Translations under genes and position numbers: made by a program
NCBI GenBank assembly: GCA_036346205.1
Contig: JARFJB010002419.1
Span: forward strand, 1 to 64,000
Reading direction: 5' to 3'
Source: Vesta saturnalis
Taxonomy: Eukaryota; Arthropoda; Insecta; Coleoptera; Lampyridae
DNA length: 64,000 nt
Shown: positions 1-12,057 of the stretch, in pieces
Layout of the letters: the number at the start of each line of letters is the position of its first letter
Numbering within the stretch: position 1 is the first letter of the stretch
Notes under the pieces: generated by a model
What the model was told of the DNA's origin: nothing
Databases searched by the model: none
Seen by the model: only the letters and a program-made list of their open reading frames with translations

Positions 1-150
1 AAAACAATGTAAAACGATGAAAAACAATGTAAACGATCAAAAACAATGTAAAACGATGAAAAACAATGTAAAACGATGTAAAACAATGTAAAACGATGAA
101 AAATAATGTAAAACGCTGAAAAACAATGTAAAACGATGTAAACTTAGGAA
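1..150. repeat. AT-rich 10-bp tandem repeat (minisatellite)
   Basis: About fifteen head-to-tail copies of a 10-bp unit close to AAAACRATGW, alternating AAAACAATGT and AAAACGATGA, so that the higher-order period is 20 bp. The array runs off the left edge of the window and ends in unique sequence near 150. Confidence 0.9.
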
Positions 151-179
151 TCACAAATATCATCCCTATAAGGCCCAGC

Positions 180-899
180 GTCATCAAGAGATTTTTGATT
201 TTGACGATAAGCGCAGGAATACATTCCTGCGCTCATACATTTCGTAAAGAAATGCTAGAGCGCGCTAATGCTGATCGTCACTCTAAGTCTTCACATTGTT
301 TCACAGACGAGTGTACTTTTACACTCAATAACGAACCAAATGTTCAAAATACTTGCTATTGGACCCAAGAAAAGCCTCGAGTGACTATTAGTACGCGGAC
401 TCAGTATCTTCAAGAAATTAATATCTAGGCTGGGATTTTTAACAATAACACTATTGGTCCGTTTGAAATCGAAGGAAGTTTAAATTCAGAAACATATTGA
501 TAAATATCAGTAACGAAAGTTGGGCGTGCATTAGAAGAAGTTGCAAGAGAAAATCAGGAGATCTGGTTTCAACAAGACGACTGTCCTGCACATTTTGATT
601 TAGATGTTAGAAATTTTTTTAATGATTCGTTTCGAAATCGTTGGATAGGTAGAGGTGGTGCTATAAATTGACCTGCCAGATCTCCTGATTTAGTCCCTTG
701 CGACTTCTTCTTGTGGGACCACCTTCAAAGCAAAATTTATAAAAGGCGCTACCTAGATATCAATTCTTCGAGGGAGGCAATAGAAAACGAGTGCCGGTTA
801 AGTACCAAAAGACAATTGGCGAACGTTAGAAGAGGTTTTTATAATAGATTGGGATATTGTTTGTTTCAAAACGGGAGTTTGTTTGAATATTTATTGTAA
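180..899 (+). pseudogene. DD41D mariner-type transposase remnant
   Basis: Two frames, 195-428 and about 540-899, read as the catalytic half of an IS630/Tc1/mariner transposase. Visible landmarks are the first-Asp block (CFTDECTF near 300), the second-Asp block (QQDDCPAH near 575) and the third block (RSPDLVPCDFFLWDHL near 675-720). The count between second and third Asp is 41 residues, which places it with DD41D elements. In-frame stops (for example TAG at 426 and TGA near 670) and frame changes show that it is dead. The N-terminal helix-turn-helix part is missing, replaced on the left by the tandem repeat. No terminal inverted repeat could be assigned. Confidence 0.75.
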
Positions 900-1346
900 T
901 TTTATTTTTCTTTGCCTTTCTTTAGATTTTACAATAAAGTCTTAAAACTTTAATATTATAATTTAGTATTTTATACATAATTGCGTCTTATGTCTTAGTT
1001 AGTTTCTAATTTTTTTTATTCATACCATTTAACTTTTTTGAAAATTATTTCTTCATTGCAATAGGTATTCATTTCAAAGTTAATATAACATGGACAACAA
1101 TATTAATCAACGTTAAACACTTTTAAAACAACCAAGTCAAGGCATATCATATTTAAAAAACGCCGATTACTTATTATTTTAAACTAAACATTTCATCTTT
1201 TAGTCTTGTAATTAGTACCTTTGGATGTGCAACATCTTACCTTTTGATTGATACCAATAGCTTTTCTGTCGGTTGAATTAGCGAACAGGAATCTGCAAAA
1301 ACGTTCATTCAATGTTAAATCCTATGTTCGGTTTGAAACCGGACAC

Positions 1347-1349
<3 letters not shown>
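900..1349. other. AT-rich sequence without a recognisable gene
   Basis: Very AT-rich DNA between the transposase remnant and the first (TA)n array. No coding frame, RNA gene or repeat could be supported. Confidence 0.5.

Positions 1350-1386
<37 letters not shown>
1350..1386. repeat. (TA)n microsatellite
   Basis: Uninterrupted TA dinucleotides, about 18 units. Confidence 0.97.
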
Positions 1387-1390
<4 letters not shown>

Positions 1391-1775
1391 TGTACTGGCG
1401 TTGTCTCGTCTGGTCATCTGATGTCAGAAAACGACGTTCGTTTTGTACTGACAGAGTCAAACAAGAACGAAACCGATAAACAACAGTGTTTTATACTACA
1501 CTCGCGGAAACCTAAAATCAACAAGAACCAGGTTCTATCTGGAACTAGCATAAATGTTGAAGATCAGCTGATGAAGTTTCCATCTGCTGCAGTTACTAAT
1601 TGAACTTAGCCATGTCGTAGATACATGTTTAACAATATAGGGTAAAAATAAGATTCAAAACAAGAAATACAGTTGTTTATTTGTAAAAAAGGCAATAAAA
1701 ACTACCTATATGTAATTGAAAAACATTTTATTTTCACAGAACATTCATAAAAATCTTTTAATTAAATGCCTAAAA

Positions 1776-2343
1776 ATGCTTTATAAAACTTTTGGCCTTC
1801 TTCAAGCATGGACGGCATCATTTTTTTAAGCGTTTAGTTTGTCTTTTGAAAGTTCCTTATTGTGTATAACTACTTTGGGAATTAAATCACTTTCAATTGT
1901 TGTGACTTGTGCTGACTTTCGACCTTTTCTTAGGGTAGGAATAGGGCTGCATATCATTACACGATCTTGATTTGTGAATTTAATCATTGAAACTTTGGTG
2001 AAGGGTCGTTCTTCAGCTTGCTAGCGCATTCCTCATAATTTTTTTAATCTTCCTGAACGGCACTATGGCCAGGAATTGAGTATTTCATTGTTATACTTTT
2101 TAACTCAGGATGATTACGAAGCATATCTAACACGCAAAAAAAAATGAAGGAGTTTTTATTCTGTGGTACACAACTATCACTCCACGTAATCATTTCCTCT
2201 ATGTGATTATCAGTTAAGACTCGTTCCATTACCTTTCGAAAAGCACTTGCAAGGCAATTCTTGGATCTACCGGCAATGGATTCTATCCACAGAACGCAGT
2301 ACGTTGTGTTGGTCATTGAAAGGTGTGCAGTGAAATTGTACAT
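1776..2343 (-). pseudogene. Decayed DUF7869-like (transposon-associated) domain
   Basis: The frame 2343-2044 reads a segment with the motif WSDSCVPQNKN followed about 35 residues later by KYSIPGHSAVQE. This resembles the nuclease-like DUF7869 domain that is widespread in arthropod multicopy genes of probable transposon origin. After the frame is lost near 2044, another frame still reads similar C-terminal sequence (IKFTNQDRVMICSP, then lysine-rich sequence) down to about 1780 with stop codons. The N-terminal half is absent upstream, where a (TA)n array begins at 2387. The family assignment rests on motif memory only; another DDE-like family is possible. Confidence 0.4.
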
Positions 2344-2383
2344 GTTTAACTTTTGTAAATAACAATGGTTGCCTATAGATGTC

Positions 2384-2386
<3 letters not shown>

Positions 2387-2440
<54 letters not shown>
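2387..2440. repeat. (TA)n microsatellite
   Basis: Pure TA array of about 27 units abutting the left arm of a foldback element. Confidence 0.97.
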
Positions 2441-2443
<3 letters not shown>

Positions 2444-3205
2444 GTGTACATATCATCAAATTTTGGTGGGTTATATAAGTGCCAGTTTGGGATTTTTTAC
2501 ACAAAAAAATGGTGCAAAAGCTGCAAATTTAAATGGAACTCCCTGTATATTTTCACATGTTTGGATTCTAGGGCTTCAAATACGTACAGTTCATTTGTCA
2601 AATGTCAACTCAGTCGCTATTTTCATTTTATTTTTTTAAATATTTTTCAATTTTAGATCATTATAACGTCATCTAAATTATAGACAATTAACGTACAATT
2701 ACCCCCACAACATTATTTTTCCTAATAATGAATTTTTGTGAAGTTTGTTAACGATCAAATTTAAAAATTACGGTTTTCTAACTAAAGCTCACTGTTCCCA
2801 ATAGAAACATACATGGCCCACTCTGTATATTAAATAGCTCTTTCAAGTACTAGTTAAACGATATGCATAGTAATTTCCCTAGTTCATAAATAAAGCAGTA
2901 ATTTTTAATTTTCTAATTTTTATTAACACAACATGCTCCTGAAGGCGACTCTGTCAAAGTAAAATGGCGTTTGAGTTGACATTTAGCAGATGAACTGTAT
3001 GTATTTGAAGCCAAACATGTAAAAATATACAGGTTGTTCCAGTGAAATTTTCAGCTTTTGTGTGATTTCCGGTGAAACCAGAAATCGGTCATATTGTTTT
3101 TTTATGTAAAAAAATCCAAACTGACTCTAACATAACCCATGAAAACTTAAACAAAATCTAACGACTCGTTCAAAAGTTACAGGGGTGGCCGCTATTTGAT
3201 TTACC

Positions 3206-3206
<1 letters not shown>
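2441..3206. mobile_element. Foldback MITE with long imperfect inverted arms
   Basis: Sequence 2480-2640 reappears inverted at 2930-3160. Shared blocks include GGGTTATRTWAG, GTCAGTTTGG, ACAAAAGCTG, CCTGTATATTTT, ACATGTTTGG and CAAATACRTACAGTTCAT. Arms are roughly 150-180 bp around a 290-bp AT-rich centre with no coding capacity. Both outer edges run directly into (TA)n arrays (2387-2440 and 3208-3289), consistent with a TA-targeting element that landed in a TA tract. The CCTGTATA block near the arms is also seen at other mariner-like ends in this window. Confidence 0.75.

Positions 3207-3207
<1 letters not shown>

Positions 3208-3289
<82 letters not shown>
3208..3289. repeat. (TA)n microsatellite
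   Basis: Pure TA array of about 41 units bordering the right arm of the foldback element. Confidence 0.97.
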
Positions 3290-3291
<2 letters not shown>

Positions 3292-3489
3292 GGATGGCAA
3301 GAGTATAGAACATTTTTAACACCAATGAAGTTATTTGAATGAAATTTCGCACATGAAGTTTTTAATATATGGCGAATCCATTGTTGCTATTGCTAATTTC
3401 ATTTGACTTCCGATTTAACAGGAAGTGATAGCAACATTGTTATTTTAAATAAAACATCCTGTATATTTTTTCGGATTGGGATAGATCAG

Positions 3490-4757
3490 TCCTTTAGTTG
3501 TTCAGTGATATACGGTTGGGGACTATTATTTTTAGTAAATGCCGATATATTAAGTCAAATGTTTAAAAGCATGTATTTACCATTTGATCTAGTTACCTAT
3601 GAAAACAAAAACATCAATACGATGACGTTACCCAAATAGCCTCAAAAGCTCCTAATTTGAAAATTTAATGTTAGTAACATATGAAAACAAACAAAAACTA
3701 ATGAACACATAGTAATTATAAAATTAAAAACAAAACAAAATTTATCTTAAACAAGGTGTTCAAAGGTCCCAAAGAAAGAAATCCAGTGGAGTAAGACCAT
3801 GGGAACGCGGGGGCCATTCGATAGAGCCTCTTCGACTTATCGGTTTATTGGGAAATAGTCGGTTTAAGTACTGCCTTACATTACGAAACAAATGGGGTGG
3901 GGTCCTATCTTGTTCAAACGACATCTCTTCGCGGATTCCTCCATGTTCATCAAGGGTTCTAAAGATGCTGGGCCAGTTAACGTACCACCAATAAAAAATG
4001 GACCAATTATTCTGTTTCTGTAGCTTCTAGCCCACACGTTTAATTTTTGGGGGTGCTCCATATGTACATCTTCAACCCAGTAAGGATTTTCCGTCGCTCA
4101 ATATCGACAATTATGGCGGTTAACCGTTCCACTTAAGAAAAAAGTTGCTTCATCCCAAAAAACTACATTCATGGCAGAATTTGGATCGGCGTTACAAAGA
4201 TCCACTGTAGTCTCAGAAAACTGCAGTCTAGGATCGAAATCATCTTTTGCTAACTTATGTATTAGATGAACTTTATATGGATGTTATTTCTCATTCTTTA
4301 GTATTCGCCCTACTGACCTGCGACTAATACCGTGCATCCGTGCAAAGTCGGTAGTCGATGTTTTTGCATTTTCCACCAAAGTCACTGATGTCTTGTGCTG
4401 TACTTTCATTTCTTGGTACTTGTGGATGTCCAGTTTTAGGTGAATTGTGTTGCCGTTAGTGTGAAACCTCATCAACGTTTTGGTAACAGTAGTGCAGGTA
4501 ATTAGTCCTTGAATGAGGTACACGCCTCTTGCTGAGTCCGACACCACAACCAACCATCATCAAAAATTTTCAGTATTTGTTTATGTACAGCGTCCACTGA
4601 TTGTTAACAACCCTAGCAATTTTTATTTTATTTTTTCTTTCCATAGGTAACTAGATCAAGTGGTAAATACGTTTTTAAACATTTTACTTAATATCTCGGC
4701 ATTACCAAAAATAATGGTATCAAACCGTATATCACTGAACACCTAAAGGACTATTCT
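3490..4757 (-). mobile_element. DD41D mariner-like element with about 120-bp TIRs, internally deleted
   Basis: The left end (3490-3610) and right end (4630-4757) are inverted copies sharing AGTCCTTTAG, TTCAGTGATATACGG, ATATTAAGT and TTGATCTAGTTACCTATG. The enclosed minus-strand frames (4553-4284, 4061-3876 and onward to about 3765) are a DD41D transposase. A short TCTA microsatellite sits just outside the right end at 4757-4772. Confidence 0.8.
3765..4553 (-). pseudogene. DD41D transposase, decayed and C-terminally truncated
   Basis: The 5' frame (4553-4284) carries the helix-turn-helix region, ending in the motif ARMHGISRRSVGRILKNEK. The next frame reads the first-Asp block (VVFWDEATFF) and then NVWARSYRNRIIGPFF at 4061-3960. 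A third frame near 3900-3770 holds the second Asp (FEQDRTPPH) and, 41 residues on, the third (GLTPLDFFLW). The usual SPD of that motif reads SHG. The protein stops soon after the last catalytic block, so the C-terminal tail is lost. Multiple frame changes make it non-functional. It lies between matched terminal inverted repeats. Confidence 0.75.
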
Positions 4758-4772
4758 ATCTATCTATCTATC

Positions 4773-5360
4773 ATTAAACTTTGAACCCCCGTAGCTTTAC
4801 AACCATGACGATTTCGACCTTGTCACATAACATAGTAGCACCATCGTATATGTGTGATGTAGGATAATATTGGGTTACTTCTGGAGACCACCACGTAGAT
4901 GATGTGTGCATCCGAAGTTAAAACACCAACTTTGAAACGCTACTGCACCTCTCAATATAAAACATTTTATAGTTGAGGTACATATTCCTAAACCCTGACC
5001 AATAAAGCAAGAAGTTCTACATTTTTTCATATTTCATACGTTTTTTGATTAACGTTAATTTAAAAAGGACACAATTACAAACATTCTTTCTACATTTTAT
5101 TTTAATGACATGCAATTTCAACACTGTTAACAGTGCCCATGAAAAATTTGGATTCTTTATATAGTGTTCCCTTGATGGTCCTAATTACACACAACACAAG
5201 CAAGATTAATGAAATATTTTACTTCTGATGTCCACTTTCTAATATAATCACGGCCTGTGCTCCAACACACCATTGGCCTACTTATAATGCACATATACAA
5301 TGTTAGCACTATTTTCATATGTAAAATCGCACATATAAATTTCTGTACGTTTTTAGTAAC
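4773..5360. other. Intergenic AT-rich sequence
   Basis: No coding frame with family-like motifs. The end at about 5360 (ACACCCCGTATAATA) resembles the degenerate mariner-like termini seen elsewhere in the window. Confidence 0.4.
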
Positions 5361-5375
5361 ACCCCGTATAATAAA

Positions 5376-6534
5376 ATGCCACATGCAATTTACAAGAACA
5401 CCTCTCTGTATGAATTAAATGCAACAGGTGCAGGCAATATTAATATCCAAATGATTAAACTATGTTGTCCTGTTGTTGTGCCTTACATAACTCATGTCAT
5501 AAATAGGTGCATAGAAGTAAATACTTTTCCCCAGTGTTGGAAGATTGCAATTGTTACGCCTCTGCCAAAAAGTAAACAACCTACAGAGCTGAAAGATCTA
5601 CATCCAATTAGCGTATTGCCGGTTCTTTCCAAAATATTTGAAAAGATCATTAATAAAAAACTGACGGATTACATTGATCAGCACGATTTTCTGCCTAGTG
5701 TACAATCAGGTTTTCGAGCTGGTCGCTTTACTAAAAATATCGGATGACATTCTAAAATCTGTAGATTGTAGCTGCATTACTGCGCTAATATTGCTTGATT
5801 TTAGTAAAGCGTTTGATATGGTCAATCATGGTGTCCTGCTATCTACTCTGAAGCACAATGGTATGGGAGAATGTGCTTTTAAACTAACTGAAAGTTATTT
5901 ACAATTTAGCTTTCAGTCAGTAAAAATCAATCAAAACGATTCTATCCTTCTGCCCACAGCTCGAAGGGGTGCCTGAAGGGTCCATTATAAGCCATTTACT
6001 GTATTTGATTTACACCTCATTTTTTTTAAATAATATTAAGTTTTGCAATGCTCACGTCTATACGGATGACACACAATTGTATTACTTACTTATTTAGACC
6101 TGAAGATTCGGTCAATGCTTTACAACGTGTTAATACCGATGTACAATATATACACCATGCTTCAGTTGAACACTGTCTTAAAATTAATCCACAAAAATGT
6201 GAATTAATTTTATTTGGAAACGAGGATTTGTGTAATAATTTACATTTAATGTATATATTGACAACGCCCAAATACCTACAGTAAATAAAGCTAAAAAGCT
6301 TAGGCCTAACATTGGATAATAGTTTTCGGTATAAAGACCATATAACTACATATCTCGCGCTTACCTCAACCTGAAATCGCTTTATCCACACAAATCGTAT
6401 TTAAACATCCCAATAAAAACAGGCTGTGTGAAGCACTTATCCTTTCTCATTTTAACTACTGTGTGCCAGTATATCATTCATCTATTGATGCAATTACATG
6501 TAGTCATATTCAAAAGGTTCAAAATGCTTACCTG

Positions 6535-6598
<64 letters not shown>

Positions 6599-6744
6599 TC
6601 TGGGGAAATATGAATCAAATCTATAAATTATACAATGACATTCCTTCTGAATGCAAAAACTTTAAAGCAAACAAATTTAAAAAGTATCTGTGGTTGCACT
6701 GGTTTCAGAAGCAGATAATTCATTTATTTATAGACACTTATTAG
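5376..6744 (+). pseudogene. 5'-truncated non-LTR retrotransposon, reverse transcriptase remnant
   Basis: Reads as the reverse transcriptase of a jockey/CR1-type LINE. Frame 5376-5747 gives palm/fingers motifs (PLPKSKQPTELKDLHPISVLP, KIFEKIINKKL, QSGFRAGR). Frame 5740-5976 continues with LLDFSKAFDMVNHGVL. After 5976 a further frame reads PEGSIISHLLYLIY and the catalytic YTDDTQLYY box near 6060. Stops and frame changes follow. The C-terminal segment (SHIQKVQNAYLRYI) runs straight into a (TA)n array at 6539-6596 and resumes as ECKNFKANKFKKYLW, stopping at 6744. The endonuclease and ORF1 are absent. It is old, judging by the number of stops. Confidence 0.8.
6539..6596. repeat. (TA)n microsatellite inside LINE coding sequence
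   Basis: Pure TA array of about 29 units replacing the middle of the LINE C-terminal region; coding similarity is present on both sides. Confidence 0.95.
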
Positions 6745-6749
6745 ATTGT

Positions 6750-8005
6750 TTACATTTACAATTATAAAATTATCACAGAATTTTAGTCATAGTACAATTT
6801 TTGTTTTTTTAGAAAAAGGGGGCATCTGAAAATTTCCAACCCTAAGCAAAACGCCCTAGGGGTTTAAATATATTTTTATGCACGAAACAAAACTGCAGAA
6901 AATAAATAAAAGTCTACATTTCCCAACGAAAATGTAAAATGAGTTGCAGACCCACCCGACTGCAGTAAAACCTACATCTATATTAAAATAATAAAATATG
7001 AGAACCCAAAACTAAAATTAATGTTAAAAGATACGTAATCATATGTAAAGGGACACATTACAAGTTTCCCCTACCCCGGCGCAAACAAAAATTCTTGCGG
7101 AGCAAACAGAAACAATTGTGGTGAAAAACGCGTAAAAAATTATCTTGCTCGCCCCAACTCCAACATAACAGTAAGTACAAAACGACACAGGCGATGCATT
7201 GCGTTCGTTAGACTAGTGTTTTAAACTAATGTTAAGATAAGAAAAGAAATTGCAGACTTGGTGGAAAACAAATACAAAATAAAGCTTTCTTTTTCTTTCC
7301 GTAGAAGAGTGAAGTATAAAGGTTGTCATTAAGTTACATTATATCAGCTTCCCGGTAGAATAAACATTATATTGGTAAATATAAATGTATTGGAAATTCG
7401 AGCCCACATAGCTTGTCAATCAGACATTTAATGTAAGTTAAGAAGAAATGTGTTTCCTTGAAAACACTAATTAATTCTAAATACCATAAAACCTGTATAT
7501 AAAAATCCGTATAGTAGCGCCGGGGAGAAGTGTCTCATGGCGGACTCGAGAATGTGGATATAATTATTACTGTGAAATGCGTCTGTTTCCCTTTATCTTA
7601 GTGCGAAGTTCCTACTTAAAGAAGGACGAGGTTATAATATACGTCTGCTATATATTTTAAATGTAGGACTTAAAAACTTATGTCGATTCTAAAGTCACAG
7701 CGCATGACGGTGTCAGATGTCTTCTTGGCTATTTAACCTCAAATTATTCTTCGTATTTCATTTCGTATAATCGCATAGTGTTTTGTAGTTATAATTTATC
7801 TTTCGCTTCGTAATTTATCAGTTTCCATTGCATTTGTAAACCACAGTTTTTTTCAAAACTATTATTATTAATATTCACTATTACGAGGTAAATTTATAAT
7901 GCTAAATGTATTTCCAATTGATTGAATGCATTTATTTATTTTGCAGCAAATAATAATCTCATTAAAAGGTAAATCTTTGAAAAGCCAAACTCAAGTAATG
8001 TTACT
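6750..8005. other. Sequence without a recognisable gene
   Basis: AT-rich, with one locally GC-richer stretch (7520-7570). No supported coding frame, RNA gene or repeat pair. Confidence 0.4.
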
Positions 8006-8697
8006 GAATATACTGCATTATTTCGAGATGGAACGCGATAACGTTCACCTTTAACTCCCATTATCCAGGTACGCTAATAATTTTCACTATTTAAATTTAT
8101 GTCATATTATGTTGCAGCGAACTGCTCTCGCATGCGGCATTTCCGAGAAAACCGTAACTCGGACAAAGGCAAGAATGGCTCTCGCTTTAGAATCTGGGAA
8201 ATCGGCGCCGGATTCACCGCAAAAACATAGGCTGCATTTGAAGTCGAAGTCAGAGGATGTCGACGAATACGTGAAACACGTTTTGATACGAAAAATTTAC
8301 ACCATGCATGCAACTGGTAAATAATTCATAAATTATTGTGGAAATGGAGATAATCACTGATTAATTTTAAGCTCACATATTACTATCGAAAAAACTTCAA
8401 ACTGAACTTGAAGAAGATAAAATATTTACGTTCACTAAAACGAGTTTGAAACAATTGTTACACAAATTTGTGCTGGTAACAAGGATGATTTTATACCTAA
8501 TTCATCATTGGTATTTTTCAGTAAAAGTAAGACAGCAGACTACCATGATAATATGAACGCTGATTTATTTCAAAAATGGTTTCAAGAACAGCTTTCACCA
8601 AATTCAGAAAAACCAAGTTTGATAATTCTTGACAATGCCAGTTATCAATCTACATTATGTAAAGAACCAGAGTCTTATATGTTTTAGAATAAATTAG

Positions 8698-10358
8698 GTG
8701 CGGACCATCCTGTATGTAAGATTTCATAAGTTTACGCGATATTGCACAACAAATAATTTATTCATCACTGCTGACGTGTATTACTAAGAAACCGTAAGTT
8801 TCTGCACGTCAGAACGATTTTAACCAATCATGTAACGGTATTCCCCGCACGGTAGCCGCGAAGCCGCCCACCGATACCCCTTTATAAACTCGCGACGCGC
8901 ATAATAAAAAATGAATCGAAGTAGATTCCCGTCAAGCCGATATCCAGCAGCCGCCCCCGTACCGTTCCAGAAACCAGTAGTCGCAGCCGCTCCGTTTGCT
9001 TAGCGTAAGCACCGACCTGTTGTTCACCGACGAAGAGTCCTTCGCGATCGGGCAACCTAAAGTTCAATTCTGTACTGCTATTGAGAGACACGTAAGTTGT
9101 AAAGTTATACATTCTGACAATTTACACTCAATACACCACAGACCGTAAATAATTCCGGGCTGAGCTCCAGGAGTTATACAAAGCACAAACACCTAGAGGA
9201 ACGCAGGGTAGATCCGACGTAACTCACCACTACAAAATACACCACAGACCGTAAATAATTCCGGGCTGAGCTCCAGGAGTTATACACATACACCTAGAGG
9301 CACGCAGGGTAGATCCCAACGTATCGTCACCACCTGAGGGTAGAGGGTTGTTACAGGGCTGTACAGACCTGCGACCTTTCCTAGTATATCCAGTAAAGAC
9401 GGGTCATCGCCTACGTCTTCTGAGCATTACTGAAACCCGCTAGAAACATACATATCCTACACCACCTACAAACAAAACAATAACGCCATAGCCATACACG
9501 GTGTCTTTGAATAATAGAGGAATACCTCCATAACCTGTAGTATAAAATTGTATATAAATATAACCCTCGCAAACACCTAGTGCGAGAACGATTGTACATA
9601 AATTAGGAGTACGTGGATTATTCGATCTTTCCGTAATCATATTAGAATCGTTTAATATTAAGTATGTTGTTCCCTTGCTTAATTATAAATATTTAAACCG
9701 AGTATAGAGATCAGTAATTAATTTAGTTATATAACCAATCTGATTGCCTACATTAATCCGGTTATAATTAGAAAAACCGTCCCGATACATCGCGTGTATT
9801 TCGCGTGTATTACTTCCAGAGAGTAGAACATCCTTGCTTCAGCGCTTCAGAGTTACTGGCATACAAACACGATATCGATTTTCTCAAACGAATCGAGTTC
9901 AATGCGCTGGCGCTTCGAGTAACCACTGCATCGAACAACACTCTCGCTACCGTACATACAGGACCGTATCCTAAATTTGTATCTCTTAGGTAAGGAATAG
10001 ATGTAAAAGACTATTTTTGTTCACAGAAGCGAATACGTAGACAGTGACACCAGGACCCGGACACAGAGATTCTACGATACCCATTTTGTTAATTAACAAT
10101 ACATATTTTAGTTTATTGTAAATATTTATTTAATATACATGTTAAAAATGCTTTACGAATTTTATTTAAGTGTACAGTGTTAATCACATCCAGAAATCAC
10201 TACGAACCACACCCGTTTATAAAATAAACCCGATTGAGCAAAGCCGAGGCAAAGTAAAACCGCGCTGGGTTACCAAACCAGAAGGGCGCATATTAAGTAA
10301 AAGTTAAAGAGAACCAAAGGCGCATTACATTTGGCGCTAAAAGTAAGGGCCGCATTAC
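8698..10358. mobile_element. 1.66-kb insertion with 6-bp target-site duplication
   Basis: The host transposase frame is interrupted between AATTAG (8692-8697) and an identical AATTAG (10359-10364). The inserted DNA starts GTGCGGACC and its inverted end reads GTAATGCGGCCC, a short imperfect terminal inverted repeat. It is more GC-rich than its surroundings, has a TATA-like CCTTTATAAACTCG at about 8878, and contains a 105-bp tandem duplication. No protein is recognisable, so it could be a non-autonomous DNA transposon or an LTR-like sequence. Confidence 0.6.
9134..9340. repeat. Two tandem copies of a 105-bp unit
   Basis: ACACCACAGACCGTAAATAA followed by TTCCGGGCTGAGCTCCAGGA occurs at 9134 and again at 9239. 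Both copies go on to CACCTAGAGG.ACGCAGGGTA with a few differences and one short indel. Confidence 0.9.
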
Positions 10359-10869
10359 AATTAGTAGAAAAATTACCTTTAAGTAGTTGGAAGAAAGAAC
10401 ATCTTCAATTTTTAAGAAAGCACAACATTCCTCATTCGAATGATATGCTGAAAGTGGAATTATTACAAATTGCCAAGAATTTATAAGTTCCAAAAATATA
10501 TGCAATTGGTTTCATCAATTGCATATATTTTATATCAATGGAGACATCAAATTTTACGTTTACCTCCGTATCATTGCCAATTCAACCCCATCGAGTTAAC
10601 ATGGGCAAATTGTAAACAAAAACAAAAACGTTGGAAGACAGAGCTTCAGGGACGAAAATGTTTTATCGCTATGGAAGGATTCATTAAACCAAGTAACTGG
10701 AGAACTGTGGCAAAAGTGTATTTTACATGCCGAAAAGGAAATAAGCCAGTGGTGGGACGTTCAAAAAAGAGCTGAAGAAATGGTAAAAACCTCTAGTAAT
10801 CAATGTCGGAGAGTCGAGTGAAGATGATAGTGAAAGTGAAGGTGATGACTTTTAATTATAAGGTGTCCA

Positions 10870-12039
10870 ATATTTGAATTTAAAGTAAAAATTAGAATCT
10901 TAGTTACTTTATAACATTGTAAAGAATTATTATATTTAACATACACCCCTGTAGCTGTACTTATAGGTTTACATTCGTTTTACATATATATTGACAAACT
11001 GTAAACTGAGATTTTTAAAATCGGTTATATCATTAACTAATAATAAATCTCATTTTTAACATGCAATACAGTGTATTTATTTATGACAAAATCAGTTATT
11101 TATAAGTGGCTTCGATAACCAAATTACAGTCTTGACTCTTTTGACGCAGTGAGATCTGTCGGCTAAAAACGATCCTCCGCAATTAACCAAACTTTTCGCA
11201 CTTCATTCGGGCACTGCCTATTGCTAGCTAATTCGTTTCTAATTGAAAATTATTGATATAATTAATTTGTAAAACAGATCCAAAACGAAATTTTGTTGAC
11301 CCGGTCTCGGTTCGGATAATCGTTTACAGTTGTATAATATATTTTGATCATATGACTACCCACACTCGGTGGACTTTACATGCCAGAATAAGTGCGAACA
11401 GACCTTAAACGAAATTCGACTTTATTTATACGAGTGGATGGGGATTTTTAAACCATGCTTTACTAAAAGATGAGTCATAAGACACTTTTCGCCGACCCGA
11501 CTTTATTAAGCATTTTCAAGTACGTCACAAGCTCCGCCTCTAACAGCTGATCTTGGATAACTTGTGTTAGCGTTTCATAGGAACCTACGCGTTTTACTGT
11601 GATTTAGTGTTTTCTCCAGAAAAAATCGTGATAATTGACTTATTGTAGTGTTAGTATATAATGTTTCATAGTTAATTAGGGAACATTATTAGTGTATATT
11701 ATAGTTGGGTTAGATGCAATACAAATTTGTAAGTATTTTGTTACATGCTTTAATAAATCCCATGTGAAGTTTGGTAAATTCCAGAACAAATGGCTTTAAG
11801 GGATTCCACCATCTGCTTTTGAAATGTAATATATCGAGCCTGCTGGTGTTATCCCTATGAGAACTTTCATACTTTTTATGATGTTTATAGGTAGACCAAG
11901 TTATGCACTTTATTTCCAATTTTTTTGTCTTTTGCAATTTAATTTCAAAGCAATCTATAATTATGGTGATTCTATTGCCAAATGTCTGTTTAAAACAAGG
12001 TGGTATTGCTGTTATTAATTTGTCTCTTTAAGGCCATAA
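10870..12039. other. Intergenic sequence, no gene seen
   Basis: AT-rich; open frames such as 11937-11710 on the minus strand show no family motif. It ends at the left border of the tyrosine-recombinase element. Confidence 0.4.
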
Positions 12040-12057
12040 TAGATATTTATGTATTAA

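Larger units (their letters stand above)
8012..10860 (+). pseudogene. DDE_3 (Tc1/mariner superfamily) transposase, split by an insertion
   Basis: The gene is recognisable in pieces. Exon 1 ends at 8068 (PLTPIIQ). Exon 2 (8118-8316) encodes a helix-turn-helix with ACGISEKTVTRTKARM. Exon 3 (from 8372) reads LQTELEEDKIFTFTKTSLKQLL, then jumps near 8470 to AGNKDDFIPNSSLVFF. The segment that should hold the first catalytic Asp is therefore deleted. SKTADYHDNMNADLF and the second-Asp block LIILDNASYQS follow to 8697, with a stop (TAG 8685). A 1.66-kb insertion interrupts here. The frame resumes at 10359 (NIPHSNDMLKVELLQIAK) and continues to the LPPYHCQFNPIELTWANCK block (third acidic residue, about 10560-10620) and an acidic tail ending in GESSEDDSESEGDDF near 10856. 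Introns are GT-AG. Confidence 0.7.

Noticed and set aside
1..150. Possible CRISPR-like array
   Set aside because: Units are contiguous with no spacers, and the window is plainly eukaryotic.
2041..2343. PiggyBac transposase
   Set aside because: The WSDSCVPQNKN and PGHSAVQE motifs do not fit piggyBac; they are closer to DUF7869.
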